Below, piece by piece: positions 24,003 through 36,265 of a DNA stretch of 64,000 nucleotides; within the stretch, counting starts at the first letter, position 1, and every line of letters starts with the position of its first letter. Origin of the DNA: Bubalus kerabau (lineage: Eukaryota; Chordata; Mammalia; Artiodactyla; Bovidae); assembly GCF_029407905.1 (NCBI RefSeq), contig NC_073630.1, positions 36,057,001-36,121,000 of the forward strand. The letters are read 5' to 3'. The position numbers and the translations under genes are program-made. Below the pieces are notes generated by a model. The model saw only the letters and a program-made list of their open reading frames with translations. It did no database searches and was not told where the DNA came from.

Positions 24003-27000
24003 CAATATATATCATATGTCTATATAATAATAGATAATTGTATAAATAATTAACTAAACATTTAAATAAATGTAAGCTAATTTTAAACATTTATAAAGTT
24101 AGGAGATCAATGGTCTAGAAAATTCCCTTTACACATTGCCCAGGTCATAGAAAATTTAACAGAACTCTAGAAAATGTTAACTGTGCAAGAATTAACCTCA
24201 ATTTAATCACTGAAAATGATGAACAAATTGTTTACTTCTATAGAGAAAAAAGGAGAGATGTACATTTCTTTAACTTTTCAATGATATGATTTTTTTATAT
24301 AGGATTGTGTAAATCATACACCATGAATATGATTTCATTATATATGAAAGCATATTATCATGCAAGCAAAACCCAAATGCCATGAAGACAAATTTATGAT
24401 TTTTTTCTGGTAAATTTTCTTTTTTTAAAATCTATTTCAATAAGAAATTAGGCTATTTTTATCTTTTTAAAATCACTTATTTGTGAAAATGCCAGGTCTA
24501 CTCTTTGGAAAAAGATAGTATAATTTATGGGGTTCCTTCTTGCTTTCAAAAACCTGTTATTCTATTTAAAAATATGAATACAGTGCTATTACTCAATCTT
24601 AATTTATTTTTCTTAGTCTTTGAATAATTCTTTTAAAAAATCAACATTTCTATGTCTATGTCTTCCTAGGTAAAACTGAATAGTTCTTCCTATCAAGTGC
24701 TAGAGTCTTGGCAGAATTAATTCACAATTATTATCTCTGACCTGAAAAGGGTCATGAATAGGCTTACTGAGGTGGAATTAGTTTATTCTTCATTTATCAA
24801 CTGATCATACTCATTATATTTAGCATAGTATTTCTTCTATGGAGATTCTTGGTTGCCAGTTTTTGCATATACTGTAGGAAGTTGTACTGATTAGATATTA
24901 TAGGTAGTCAAACAAATATCTTCTGTTCTACATTAGTGGTAGCTGTTCCCATTTACCCTTGGGAAGTGGCTTCTATAATCACAAAGAAACTACTAACAGT
25001 CATAGGTACGGTAGCCTGCTTAAAGAAAGATTTAAATTTTTGAATATATTTTATTTTAAAAATATGTTTTCATTTAGGGTAAATAGAAGATTGCCCAAAT
25101 TAAATTTACTTTCTCTAAAATCGGGAGAAAAAGAAGAAAAGTACTACAGAGTGTCAAGTGTGACTTTATATTTTATGGTATGCTTTCTGTGGCAAGATGG
25201 GCATATATACTCATGAGCCCAACCATGACTTCAGGGCAGGAGCCAATTTTTCAGTGAACACTGAAAAATAAAGTTTTAGAAATGTCACTTGTATATACAT
25301 TTCCTCTTCTTTCCCTTTCTTTTCTTTTTCTATAGAAAAACTGATAAAAAAAAAAAAAGATATTTGTGAAACACCCTAACAAATTTGTTTAAGGATAGTT
25401 TCTCTTACAAAAAATAATAAAATTGTTTTGGTATCAAATGAGATTATGGCCATACTAAGCACATTTTGTTCATTATTCTATTTTCTTTTCTTGAGCCATA
25501 AGTATGAGAATACAAATTCACTAGATTTTTGAGAAGTTATAAAACTGAATAGCATTAATTGGAGAGTTTAATGTCAGGGATAAGATTACCATTTGTGATT
25601 CACAGTTTATACTAATTCTGAAGAGATAACTAGATCACCCTCCACACAGTATTTCTATGAAGTGACAGCAGTTTCTTTACATTTGTAAGACTTCTTGAGT
25701 TAGCATTTCTCATCACTATCAGTGGGAAAGAGTCAATCATTTACTGCTTAATTCAAGTTTATCAAACTTTCTCAGCCAAATTAATAATGCCACTTTTCAA
25801 CAACAGCAATCCGACTTGTAAGCCTCACCTGAGTTCCTTGAAAAGCTTATTAATAGACAACTATTTAATACATCCAAATCTTATTCTCCTTTTCTGAGTC
25901 CAGAAAAATTTCTAGGTTATTTTTCTTGAGGTTTTTTTATTGTGCAAGTGATGTTTCATGCTTGGAAGCAAAAATCAGAAATATACTACTCTATCTACTA
26001 ATAATTTAATTAAGAATTATTTTAGTATCTACTTTATATATATTATACTGCACAAGCAAACAGAAACATGTAAGACCCTAAACATGCAATATCTAACCTC
26101 ACTCACTGGCAGGTATTTTTAAAATCCAGTCATAGAGAAAGCTGTATATCAATAAATAATTGTATCTAATTCAGTTATGTTAAGCATCTGACCATAAATA
26201 TAGTTAATATATGTGAAAAAATTCATATATTTACATAGAGAGCTGAAGTAGCTTGAAGCTCATTTTTTAAAAAAAATTGACAAAATTTAGCACATTTATT
26301 TGACAATTTTAGATATTCAATAGATGTTTTTTTAATTGGAATTGAATCCTCACCCCCATTGCCTTAATTGCCCAGATTTAGCAGAGTACCTTATTTTCTC
26401 CCATTATGTTTCAGGAACATAGGGCAAATTATACATGCCTAGCAATTGAATATGCTGAAAACAGCTTTGCTAATCAGATATGGGCTACGGTCCAAGCACA
26501 TTCACTTGACATTTACCCTGAAGGCCTATAACTTTCAGCTTTCCCAGGTGAGTGACAATCAGGATGTAATTGGTCGTTGAATTTTTCTGAGCTTATATTA
26601 TTTTTAAATGTGGCTATATGAAAAGAATAACACAGAAATAAATGTATTTTTGCAAGTTTCATTTTCAGTGTTATTAGATGCATCTGTAAATAAAAATGTT
26701 TTCTTTTCATGCAAGTTAGCCTTTGCATTTCTATACTTAAATCTGCAAATTAACTGTTTTGAAACCCTATAGTATCCTTTCTATTAGAAATATGCCTGAA
26801 GGCTGCCAAGTGATTGGAACATCCAATATGCCTAATGAATAATAGATGCGTGTATTGACTATGGTTAATGTGGACCTTGTCTTCCTTCAGGATATGGAAA
26901 AACATTCAATTATTAATTTTAAAATTACATTCAAGAAATAAACAGTCTTTAAGGTTTAATCCGAGGATCTTAAATGATCTATTGCTAAAAAATTATAGTT

Positions 27001-27699
27001 TTTTCTAATGTGTTTTTTTATATTTGTCTCAACCCCTTGTAATATATTCTTGTCTTTATATTTGGAATCTCCTAAATGCTAGGTCTTTCATGTCCTTTGA
27101 AACAATATGTTTTAAATATAGGATGTTACACATTATATGCATGTGTTTCTTATGTATTTATTTTATTAGCATTTTGTATTTTGTATTGTGAGAAAGTGTG
27201 ATTACTTCTTTCTCAGCTAGATATTTTAATACTAGTAAATTAGTTTGCAGTTGACTCCTATTTGTGACTCTACAGTTAGATTTGCAAAATACCCTACATT
27301 TTAGACTATTTTGTATATGCAAATAATAATCAGCTTTTATTATGTTTAAATTCTGTGATTGGAAAAACATTTATTACTATATATGCTAAAATTTTCTATA
27401 AATGTCTACAGTCGCAAGTAAACACTGCAATTTCCATGCCTGAAGGCCTTTGCTGGCTTCCCATGTACCTATGAAACAGTCTCACGATTGTTAACATCCT
27501 CCTTGTATTCCCTGTATTTCCCAGTTCTTTTAGTATTAACTTGTTGCACATATGCACAGCAAAACAGCAATGATTCCATGATTCTTACTCTCTGAATTGG
27601 CCTGTTTATCCTGGACTATGATATGGCATCCCTTCCTCATTGTTTCCATGGCAAAATATTAATACAAGTTCCCCTTCAATTTCATCATCATAATTATTT
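24003..27699. other. Unassigned AT-rich sequence
   Basis: About 3.7 kb with no recognised gene, young repeat or long open frame. The longest frames (24959-25216 +, 26513-26728 -) look like chance. Distal old repeats cannot be excluded without a search. Confidence 0.45.
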
Positions 27700-27850
27700 C
27701 CCCCTTACTCTGTTCCATGCAGCGCTCTAAGAGCTTTATGTTTGTTAAGTCATTAATCCTCAAAGAACCTGATAAAATAGTTATCACCACCACCTTCATT
27801 TTATGGATGGGAAAACCGAGGCACAGGGAAGTTAAATGACAGCCGGTTAG
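27700..27850 (-). mobile_element. MIR SINE
   Basis: The sequence CTCTAAGAGCTTTATG, then CATTAATCCTCAAAGAACC, then CATTTTATGGATGGGAAAAC and CGAGGCACAGGGAAGTTAAA matches the MIR core read on the minus strand. It is diverged as expected for this ancient mammalian SINE. Confidence 0.75.
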
Positions 27851-28029
27851 GGTCTGTGTTAATCCACTTGGGATGCTACAAAAAAAAAAAAAAAAAAATT
27901 GCCTGAGTGGTTTAAACATCTATTTCACACAGTTTTAGAGGCTGGTAAGTTCAAGATCTCACCAGACAGATTCCGTCTCCTTGTGTCCTCACATGGAAAA
28001 GCAAGCTCTTTGGGATTTCTTTTATAGAG

Positions 28030-28311
28030 ACGAGGCTGCTGCTCTTGCTAAGTCGCTTCAGTCGTGTCGGACTCTGTGCTATCCCATAGACGGCAGCACA
28101 CGAGGCTCCCCCGTCCCTGGGATTCTCCAGGCAAGAACACTGGAGTGGGTTGCCATTTCCTTCTCCGATGCATGAAAGTGAAAAGTGAAAGTGAAGTCGC
28201 TCAGTCATGTCCGACTCTCCGTGACCCCATGGACTGCCGCCCACCAGGCTCCTCTGTCCATGGGATTTTCCAGGCAAGAGTTCTGGTGTGGGGTGCCATT
28301 GCCTTCGCTAA
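28030..28311 (-). mobile_element. Bov-A2 SINE
   Basis: A dimeric Bov-A2 in reverse orientation: CTGCTGCTCTTGCTAAGTCG start, then two Bov-A units joined by GATGCATGAAAGTGAAAAG. It lies directly beside a Bov-tA on the opposite strand. Confidence 0.92.
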
Positions 28312-28313
28312 TC

Positions 28314-28512
28314 ACTGATAAAGAATCCTCCTGCCTACCTAGGAGACATAGGTTCAATCCCTGGGTCGGGCAGATCCCCTGGAGAAGGAAATGACAACCC
28401 ACTCTAGTATTCTTGCCTGGAGAATCCCATGGACAGAGGAGCCTGGCAGGGTACAGTCCATGGGGTCACAAAAGAGTCAGACATAATTTAGCGACTAAAC
28501 AACAACAAAAAC
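28314..28512 (+). mobile_element. Bov-tA SINE
   Basis: Forward-orientation Bov-tA: tRNA-like head (GGTTCAATCCCTGGGTCGGG) followed by the body (GAGAATCCCATGGACAGAGG) and an AACAAC-rich tail near 28495-28512. With the neighbouring Bov-A2 it forms a head-to-head inverted SINE pair. Confidence 0.92.
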
Positions 28513-28645
28513 AAATCACCTTCCAAAGGCCACACCTCCTAATACTATAGTACCTGGAGTGAGAATCTCAACGTATAAATTTGAGGTGAACAAAATCTTT
28601 CAATTCATAATGGTGGCAGAGCAAATATTTGTGTCCAAACAATAA

Positions 28646-30295
28646 GCTTTCATAATCAATATCCCTAACTACAGCCTTTTCTAACTACAAGCTCCAGCCT
28701 AAAAATAATTTTGTTTATGAAGTATCCTAATATCTTAAGACCAAAAATACTTTGCCTTTCAGTGTAGAGTTTATACCCTTTACATTTCTACTTTTTCTCT
28801 TATAGTAATTGAGGTTTTACTGTAATCATTTGTTAATGTGAAACACACCATACAAATGTAAGACTTGTTATAACAAGTAATTTATAATCAAGTATCAGCA
28901 ATATTTAAAATTTTAAAGACTTTCTTGGGACCCTTCCCACGCACCTCTTGGCACAAATATTCTTTCACCTCATTAAATTTTCTTTTAAAAAAAGCTTTAT
29001 AAAAACTGCCTATACAAAATGAAATATTAAATGATGAAAATATAAAAAGATTAAACAGCATTAAATGACTAAAAAGCATTACAAAGTAAAATGTCCCAAA
29101 ACTGTATATTTTTGTCATTTTATCATGAAATAGTCAGCAGTAGAGAAATCTGTACTGAATTACCTCCTTGACTTTAATCAAAATTGCAATTTTGACCAAA
29201 TTCACATGTAGATATCTTTTAAAATATTTGTTCATTTCTCCAGTACCTTTATCTGTATTCTGTACATCTTTAGGTATTTAGTACATATTTTCCAAAATTC
29301 TTCCCAAGTCTAGAAAATAAGGCAGCCTACTTCTCCAGATTTGCCACACATTCACTGAATTTCTTTTTCCTACTTCAACTCAGAATTAGCTTGCCTTCCT
29401 TGACATTACCAAAGCAGATATAGAGATTCAGGTCCCAGGAATACTTGGTTGCAGACAGACTTTTTTTTTAATATGGTAATATGATACTGATTATCTGGCC
29501 CCCGTTGGAGCTGAGAGCAATTAAAAATCCAGCAGGTATTGCATAATTAGAATTTGGCAGCGTAGAGCATACAGTTGTAAAACAAATAATTAAATAATAA
29601 TATATGATCATCTGGAATTGAAGGGCACATTAAGAAAAGACTGAAAAATTAAGTAGAGATTGATTAAAACAGATAGTAAAACAACATATGACACCTGTTT
29701 TAAAGGAGGAGATTATAAGTATTGGAGGTAGATTGAATTCCTCTAATCCTTACAGATAACCAGAATAATGAGAAAGATAAGCTCAAAACCTATATTTTAA
29801 TCTCAAAGTATACTGAATCCAAGGACTTCCTATAACTCTTTTAATTTGCAGCCATAAGGCCAGAGCTGCCAAAATTCATATGCAAGGTCAGAATTGGTTG
29901 CTTGCCAATTTGTAATTGTTAGTAGGATTTACTATCTCACAGGCTTTAGAAATGAGATTGAGGTTATTTAATAAAATAGAGGGGGTTACTAAGAACTGGA
30001 AAGGAACTCTTAGTAATTCATCTTCGCAAACCCATGGGGGATTGTCACCTGAAGAGCTGGTTCCTTATTACTCAGGTATAGTTTTTGCGTTCTTGAAGTG
30101 TGTGCAGTAACTTAATGTAAGCAAATTACATGTGAGGGAATGCCAAATTTTCTTCTTCCAAACATCTCCCTTCTACGCACAACTACAGTTAGGATCTCAG
30201 CACACTAATGGGTGAATTATAAAGTTAAAAATAAAAGACTTGTCTCACGAAAGCATTTCAAGCAGTGAAGGTAACATTCAAGCCTTTAATCACTT
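28646..30295. other. Unassigned AT-rich sequence
   Basis: No gene or clear repeat was recognised over 1.6 kb. Confidence 0.45.
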
Positions 30296-30507
30296 ACTGC
30301 TAAAGTTTAGTCACTCAGTCGTGTCCAACTCTTTACAACCCCATGGATTGTAGACTACCGGGCTCCTCCATTCAAGCGATTTTCCAGGCAAGGGTACTGG
30401 AGTGGGTTGCCATTTCCTTCTCCAGAGGATCTTCCCAACCCAGGGATCGAACCCGGGTCTCCTACATTGTAGGCAGACACTTTACCATCTGAGCCAACAA
30501 GGAAGTC
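30296..30507 (-). mobile_element. Bov-tA SINE
   Basis: Reverse-orientation Bov-tA with a well-kept tRNA-like head on the right (CCCAGGGATCGAACCCGGGT, then CATCTGAGCCAACAAGGAAG). Confidence 0.93.
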
Positions 30508-31084
30508 TCTTCTAAGGAGTTAACAAAGAGGCCAAACTGGTTCTCCTAGTGTCACATTTTCCCACACAGCACTGTACTGGGTGAGGGGCAGATGGACCAG
30601 CTCAGACACAAGGATTCTTCTCCCTGCTGAGGGAGTCCCAAACAAAGGCTCATGCTCTTTTATAGACCTGAGAAAAGGAAGAGGAGAAAGGCCAGGAGTG
30701 GAAAAGTATTGAGCCAGAGCGGAAGGTATTTTCAAAGCTTCTACTTTCTCCTTCAGAGTAGGAGACCTTGGCAGAGGCACTGGGGGTAGGCCTTTGTTCA
30801 GGACTCCTTTACCCTCAATACACTCATAAGGAGGTCTCAATACAGGAGCACCTGGGTTCTGAATGCAGCTATGTGCAAGGCCATGCATGGGCTGTCAGCT
30901 CCTGAGTCTTTGATTGCAATTCCTTTCAGAGACCTCACAAAGACTGTGCACAAAGTCTGGTGTAGGGAGGAGAGTTTTCTCCAATGAGGACTTCCTGATA
31001 AAGGCTTTGTAACTGACTAGGGTTGGACTTGAAAAACCACACATAGGATTTGATCTCTTCAATTTTCCTGTACGTGCTGCAGTT
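30508..31084 (-). other. GC-richer block, possible old LTR
   Basis: This block differs in composition from the AT-rich neighbours. On the minus strand it has a 122-codon frame (30520-30888) with no recognised domain, and a TATA-like CTATAAAAGAGCATG near 30651-30665 with a GC-richer part downstream. That would fit an LTR read on the minus strand, but I see no matching second copy in the window and no clear TG...CA boundaries. The assignment is open. Confidence 0.3.
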
Positions 31085-31265
31085 TTGTTTATTTTTTTTA
31101 AATGTCTTAAAACTTTTTTGTTTTATTTTATAGTTGATTAACAATGTTATGTTAGTTTCAGGTGTACAGCAAAGTGATTCAGTTATACATACACATGTAT
31201 TTATTCTTTTTCAAATTCTTTTCCCATTTACTTTGCTACAGAATATTGAGCAGAGTTCTCTGTTT
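31085..31265 (-). mobile_element. Old artiodactyl L1 3' end
   Basis: TAGTTGATTAACAATGTTAT, TTTCAGGTGTACAGCAAAGT and TCTTTTCCCATTTACTTTGC are the reverse complement of an older L1 3' UTR type common in cetartiodactyls. The T-rich start at 31085-31130 is the complement of the A-rich tail. Confidence 0.75.
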
Positions 31266-31798
31266 TTTAATGTTGAGTAATTATTATTTTTGTCTGGGCC
31301 ATATTGAGTATTATACCATAAGTCTCTGATACTATTTGATTTTCTAGATGCCACTGATATTTTATTTTTCTTTTATTTTGCAGGTTTCCCAGATAATAAC
31401 ATTTTTCTTTCATTGCACAAAGTTTTAGTAGACCGAGCTGCTTTAGAAGCTGTTTGCTTTAATGATTGACTGAAACTTTGATTCAATAGTGACAAAATCG
31501 TGACGGACTTAAAGTCCTAGATATTGCTTGATATAATATAGAAGAAAGCATTTATAGGATGTAAGGAAATGTTGGTGTGGAAGAAATAGTGGAAGATAAA
31601 GTAAAAGAAAAAAGAAAAAATAACAGAAGAATGACATCATTTGTGACAGCCTTACCCTACTGTCATTTAGAGAAGTGAAGTGAGAACTGAGAGCTGTGTC
31701 CTATACCAACATCTCTTCCTGTTGCATCACATGTATATGCATGCATCATATATAACCTATTGTATTGACATATATATCACATGGATGGATTATATGTA
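31266..31798. other. Unassigned AT-rich sequence
   Basis: No gene or repeat was recognised. A polypurine-rich patch (GAAAAAAGAAAAAATAA) occurs near 31608. Confidence 0.4.
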
Positions 31799-32021
31799 TT
31801 GAAAGTGAAAGGGTTAGCCATTCAGTTGTGTCTTTGTGACCCCATGGACTGTAGCCTACCAGATTCCTCTGTGGGCTTCTGGGATTCTCCAGGCAAGAAT
31901 ATTGGAGCGGTTTGTCATTTCCTTCTCCAGAGGATCTTTCAGACCCAGGAATCAAACCCGGGTCTTGCACAGTACAGGCTTTTTTTTTTTTTTTTTACCA
32001 TCTAAGCCACTAGGGAAGCCT
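31799..32021 (-). mobile_element. Bov-tA SINE with internal poly-T
   Basis: Reverse-orientation Bov-tA. Its tRNA-like head (AGGAATCAAACCCGGGTCTT) is interrupted by an 18-base T run at about 31980-31997 before CCATCTAAGCCACTAGGGAA. The T run could be a slippage expansion or the tail of a very short insertion. Confidence 0.9.
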
Positions 32022-32760
32022 AGATCTAATACAGAAATAGGAATAATACACACATATTATTCTGATGTATATTTTATCTTATATAATAGATATAGGTCAT
32101 ATCTATTTTTCTATGTAGTGAAATTTATTTTTTCTTTTCCTTTTTTGGCTTAATTTCTGAGTCTGGAGAACCAAAGAAAGAATAGCCATAACCCAGATGT
32201 ATTTAGCTAGGAGATAAATGTGGAATTAATGAGCCTTGAGATGTACTTTGTATTTCTTAAAGATAATTGGATTACATTAGAGGGAACACAGTGGGGGAGA
32301 GAGAAATGATAGGGGAAAAGGTTTATATTGACACTGTGAAGCCCGAGTTGGAATTACTTAGGACATTTTTTTCTTTTTGACTTCCCAAAATATGATCTCT
32401 TTCCTTTGGGAAATTCTCTATACAAACAAATATAGAATTTGACTCATAATAGGAAACTAAAGAAGACTAGATATTCAGTTCCTTAGATGCCCTTTCAACT
32501 AGAACACATGAGAATTGTTTAGCATCAGAGGTTCTTACCTCTGACTTGTATTTAATGATGCAAAGAAGCAGAACCATGAAAAAATGCCTTTAGAGAAAAA
32601 TGTTACATTATTGGAAGAAGCAACATGTGGTTTTCACGTGAGATGGCAGCATCATTGCCAATGGTAGCTCCCAATGTCCATTTCAAATGATATCCGTCGT
32701 GCAAGCTGTGCCATCTGGTGTTAAGGGCTCTCGGTAGTTGGCTCCTTCACTAGACTGCTT
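32022..32760. other. Unassigned AT-rich sequence
   Basis: No gene or repeat was recognised. Confidence 0.45.
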
Positions 32761-33250
32761 TCAGTTCAGTTCAGTACAGTTCAGTTGCTCAGTCATGTCT
32801 GATTCTTTGTGACCCCATGAACCACAGCATGCCAGGCCTCCCTGTCCATCACCAACTCCCGGAGTCCACCCAAACCCATGTCCATTGAGTTGGTGATGCC
32901 AACCAGCCATTTCATCCTCTGTTGTCCCCTTCTCCTCCTGCCCTCAATCTCTGCCAGCATCAGGGTATTTTCAAATGAGTCAGCTCTTATCTTCAGGTGG
33001 CCAAAATATTGGAGTTTCAGCTTTATCAGTCCTACCAATGAACACCCAGGACTGATCTCCTTTAGGATGGACTGGTTGGATCTCCTTGCAGTCCAAGGGA
33101 CTCTCAAGAGTCTTCTCCAACACCACAGTTCAAAAGCATCAATTCTTCAGCACTCAGCTTTCTTTATAGTCCAACTCTCACATCCATACATGACCACTGG
33201 AAAAACCATAGCCTTGACTAGACGGATCTTTGTTGACAGAGTAATACCTC
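32761..33250 (-). mobile_element. BovB 3' fragment
   Basis: About 490 bp of the BovB 3' end in reverse orientation, starting with the CAGTT-type tail and ending where the match is lost near 33250. Its C-terminal frame is open for ~100 codons on the minus strand (32793-33107). Confidence 0.92.
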
Positions 33251-33458
33251 TTGGTGAATGACAATTGGCCAGTAGCTCTGGCTGTCCAGCTTTCTTTACC
33301 TCTTGCTAACTTTCTGAGCCTGTTTCTGCCTCTTTCTAGAGATTCAGTAAACTGTAAACATATAAATAAATTATTTTCTGTTTGATTCAATCAGAGTGTG
33401 ATTATATTATTCACAAATTAACAATAAACATGACTAGCATGTACTTGAACTTTTGTTA

Positions 33459-34155
33459 TGCTAGGGGAGTTTGTAATTTCCTTGGTTCTGTCTCATCACA
33501 ACAAAAATTTGAAATGATAGACAGACTGGCGTTACAGCCCCATGTAGTTTCCTCGGACAGACCAGTGTTACAGCTCTGTGTTACAGCTCAGTTTTATTTA
33601 GAAAGCAAAGGAAAATACATCCTTGAGGCTGAGGGTGCTGCTACTACTGCTGCTAAGTCACTTCAGTCGTGTCCGACTCTGTGCGACCCCATAGATGGCA
33701 GCCCACCAGGCTCCCCCCGTCCCTGGGATTCTCCAGGCAAGAACACTGGAGTGGGTTGCCATTGCCTTCTCCAATGCATGAAAGTGAAGTTGCTCAGTCG
33801 TGTCCGACTCTCCGTGACCCCATGGACTGCAGCCCACCAGGCTCCTCTGTCCATGGGATTTTCCAGGCAAGAGTACTGGAGTGGGTTGCCATTGCCATCT
33901 CCATGAGGCTGAGGGTGGCTCGACCCAAAAGATGTGAAGAGAAGTCCCTGGCCCAATTTTGACTCCTCTTTTTTTATGTTTTTTCTCCTCCACCTGAGCC
34001 TGCCCTATGTAAATTGGAGGAGGGCTATTTGTTTTACCTGAGGTTCTCATTCTGATCCTGGATCTGCCTTTGTTCTATTTTCATGGGCTTTTCCCTTCTT
34101 TGTCTTTTAGCCACCACCATTCTGGACTCCTTTTTCCTATTCTAACTAGCTAACG
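33459..34155 (-). mobile_element. Solo LTR of a gamma-type ERV, split by Bov-A2
   Basis: The sequence matches the two LTRs of the provirus at 41916-50736 (shared blocks TTAGCCACCACCATT, CCTTTGTTCTATTTT, ACAGCTCAGTTTTATT). The complement of the last block supplies the AATAAA poly-A signal on the minus strand. The exact 4-bp TSD GTTA is at 33455-33458 and 34156-34159, as expected for class I ERVs. The right end reads CG instead of the canonical CA. Without the SINE the LTR is ~420 bp. No internal viral sequence is attached, so it is a recombination-derived solo LTR. Confidence 0.92.
33638..33903 (-). mobile_element. Bov-A2 SINE with TSD, inside the solo LTR
   Basis: Reverse-orientation dimeric Bov-A2 with a CTG-type complement of its tail. 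The 14-bp TSD TGAGGCTGAGGGTG is at 33624-33637 and 33904-33917. Confidence 0.96.
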
Positions 34156-34159
34156 GTTA

Positions 34160-35270
34160 CAATTTTGATTATTGTATATCCTCAATTTATTTGGGTCATG
34201 AGCACATATTATCCATATCATAACACTGTACTTTTTCTTTTGAATTTCAATTATTGTTGAATAAAAAAAAATTAATGGCTGTTTCTTTCATCTATCTGTG
34301 AAATCTTCTCTGGTCTTCTGTATTACTCATTCTGTTTTTCATGGTATCTGTTTTTCTTTTTTCCTTAGTGTTGTCAAGATGGTATTACAATGGTGCTAAG
34401 GAGATTTTTTAATTTAAACAATTTACATTATTTAATAAGGAATATATTTTTATTTTCTATTGTTACTTTTTAAAGCCAAGCAAAGTGAACTGAATTCCTC
34501 TGGAGCCATTAAACTTTTACACTTTTATACTTTTCTTTGCAGTGTAATGTTTTTCCCTGCTGTCTCTAGTTATGTTTTTCTGATATTCTGAATGCAACAT
34601 ATATACAATTCTCAGTCCAAAAGGCCCAGCACTTAAAACTTATTATTGGCATGCTATCATGCTCTAAAATTTACTTTTGGAGATTATCAGTCCCAGAATT
34701 TTCAAAAAGCATTCAATTGTTGCTAACTCATTTCATTTTTATTTTTTGAATTGTAAAATCACTTGTGTTATAGCAAATAAAATCAAATGAAGAGGTGGAG
34801 GAGTTAGAAATTGGGAGAAATACTTAATTAACCTCACAAGAATGTGTTCTTGTCAAGCCCTACATCCTGAAAACATAGGAAAAACTGAGAAGATTCTAGG
34901 TTCCTCATCTGATCTTTGTTTCACAAAATAAATCAAAGCTATGATGGGAGCTGGTAGATTTTTCTTATCCTAGTTCTATTTGTCTTAGAATTGCTACCAC
35001 GTTTTAAACTTAGTTATTTGTCTCACATTTTTCAGTGTTATGAAGGAGTTTTCATCATTTTCTGTTTTTGTGAATATGTGAAAACCAGTAAAATATCTAA
35101 AGAAATTCTAGCAAAATGCTCCTTTTCAATTGATAATTGTTTTAAAAAATTATAATTAAAAGGTTAAAAAAAGTAAGTGGGGTCTATTGTTTAGATGAAC
35201 CCAGTATCTATTTTTTTCAGATTAGGAGCATCCACATTTTTCAGAGAAGAATTTGTATTTAAGCAAAAGT
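34160..35270. other. Unassigned AT-rich sequence
   Basis: No gene or repeat was recognised over 1.1 kb. Confidence 0.45.
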
Positions 35271-35283
35271 AACATGGTCTCTT

Positions 35284-35555
35284 CAGAGAGGGCAATGGCA
35301 GCCCACTCCAGTACTATTGTCTGGAAAATCCCAAGGACGGAGGAGCCTGGTAGGCTGCAGTCCATGGGGTCGTGAAGAGTCGGACACAACTGAGCGACTT
35401 CACTTTCACTTTCACGCATTGGAGAAGGAAATGGCAACCCACTCCAGTATTCTTGCCTGGATAATCCCTGGGATGGGGGAGCCTGGTGGGCTGCCGTCTA
35501 TGGGGTAGCACAGAGTCGGATACGACTGAAGTGACTTAGCAGCAGCAGCAGCAGC
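35284..35555 (+). mobile_element. Bov-A2 SINE with TSD
   Basis: Forward dimeric Bov-A2 ending in a (CAG)n tail at about 35538-35555. The 13-bp TSD AACATGGTCTCTT is at 35271-35283 and 35556-35568, perfect on both sides, suggesting a fairly young insertion. Confidence 0.96.
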
Positions 35556-35589
35556 AACATGGTCTCTTACTTCATTATTGTCCAATGCA

Positions 35590-35592
<3 letters not shown>

Positions 35593-35627
<35 letters not shown>
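35593..35627. repeat. (TG)n microsatellite
   Basis: About 17 uninterrupted TG units, long enough to be polymorphic. Confidence 0.97.
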
Positions 35628-35629
<2 letters not shown>

Positions 35630-36119
35630 ATGAGGGGGATATTTTTTATAATTCATAGGCTTTAGATTGTCTTGAGGACAATTTGATAAGCTACTCCTAA
35701 AGGTCCTCAAGTTATTCAGAAACTATTTTGAAAGGACTTTTTAGCAAGGTACAACTGTCTTGGGTTACAGCATTGTTTTTGAATTTGGTAAATGAAGAGT
35801 AGTCCTATATTGCAAATTATTGACTATTCAATTGAATTATATGCATTCTTAAACAAATTTTTGTATTTTTTTAAATGTAAAATGCTTATATTTAGTCTTT
35901 AGCTCATTGTTTTAGCTCAAGAAATTCTCTTTATTTTAGGTTCCTTTGGAAAAGGCAATCTTGACCGCCCAGAACCATTGTATTTCTCCTGCCAAAGTTA
36001 CCAACACTATACATTCTTGTTGAAATTTTATTTCAGATAGTAAAATTTGACAAACTGATGGCAAAACCTGGCAGATACACAGATAAAATTCAAATTCATA
36101 CTTTCATTTTAGAAACGCT
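35628..36119. other. Unassigned AT-rich sequence
   Basis: No gene or repeat was recognised. Confidence 0.45.
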
Positions 36120-36129
36120 ATAGCTAGAA

Positions 36130-36255
36130 GGAAATGGCAATCCACTCCAGTGTTCTTGCCTGGAGAATCCCAGGGACGGGGGAGCCTCATGGGCTGCTGT
36201 CTATAGGGTCCAACAGAGTCGGACATGACTGAAGTGACTTAGTAGCAGCAGCAGC
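36130..36255 (+). mobile_element. Bov-A SINE monomer with TSD
   Basis: A single Bov-A unit ending in a short AGCAGCAGC tail. The 10-bp TSD ATAGCTAGAA is at 36120-36129 and 36256-36265. It represents a monomeric or 5'-truncated Bov-A2. Confidence 0.95.
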
Positions 36256-36265
36256 ATAGCTAGAA

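Larger units (their letters stand above)
27857..28640 (-). mobile_element. Old MaLR-type LTR, split by SINEs
   Basis: Both parts (27857-28032 and about 28513-28640) resemble a MLT1/MST-type LTR read on the minus strand: TTAATCCACTTGGGATGCTA, CAGTTTTAGAGGCTGGTAAG and TGTGTCCTCACATGG on the left, and CCTTCCAAAGGCCACACCTC with CTAATACTATAG on the right. An 18-base A run (about 27881-27898) sits in the usual A-rich spot. The family is known from structure; the subfamily is uncertain. Confidence 0.65.

Noticed and set aside
27881..27898. A-run as the tail of a retroinsertion
   Set aside because: It sits in the naturally A-rich position of a MaLR-type LTR and LTR sequence continues on both sides without a TSD.
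30440..30500. tRNA gene suggested by the GATCGAACCCGGG box
   Set aside because: The tRNA-like head belongs to a Bov-tA SINE, with the SINE body attached.
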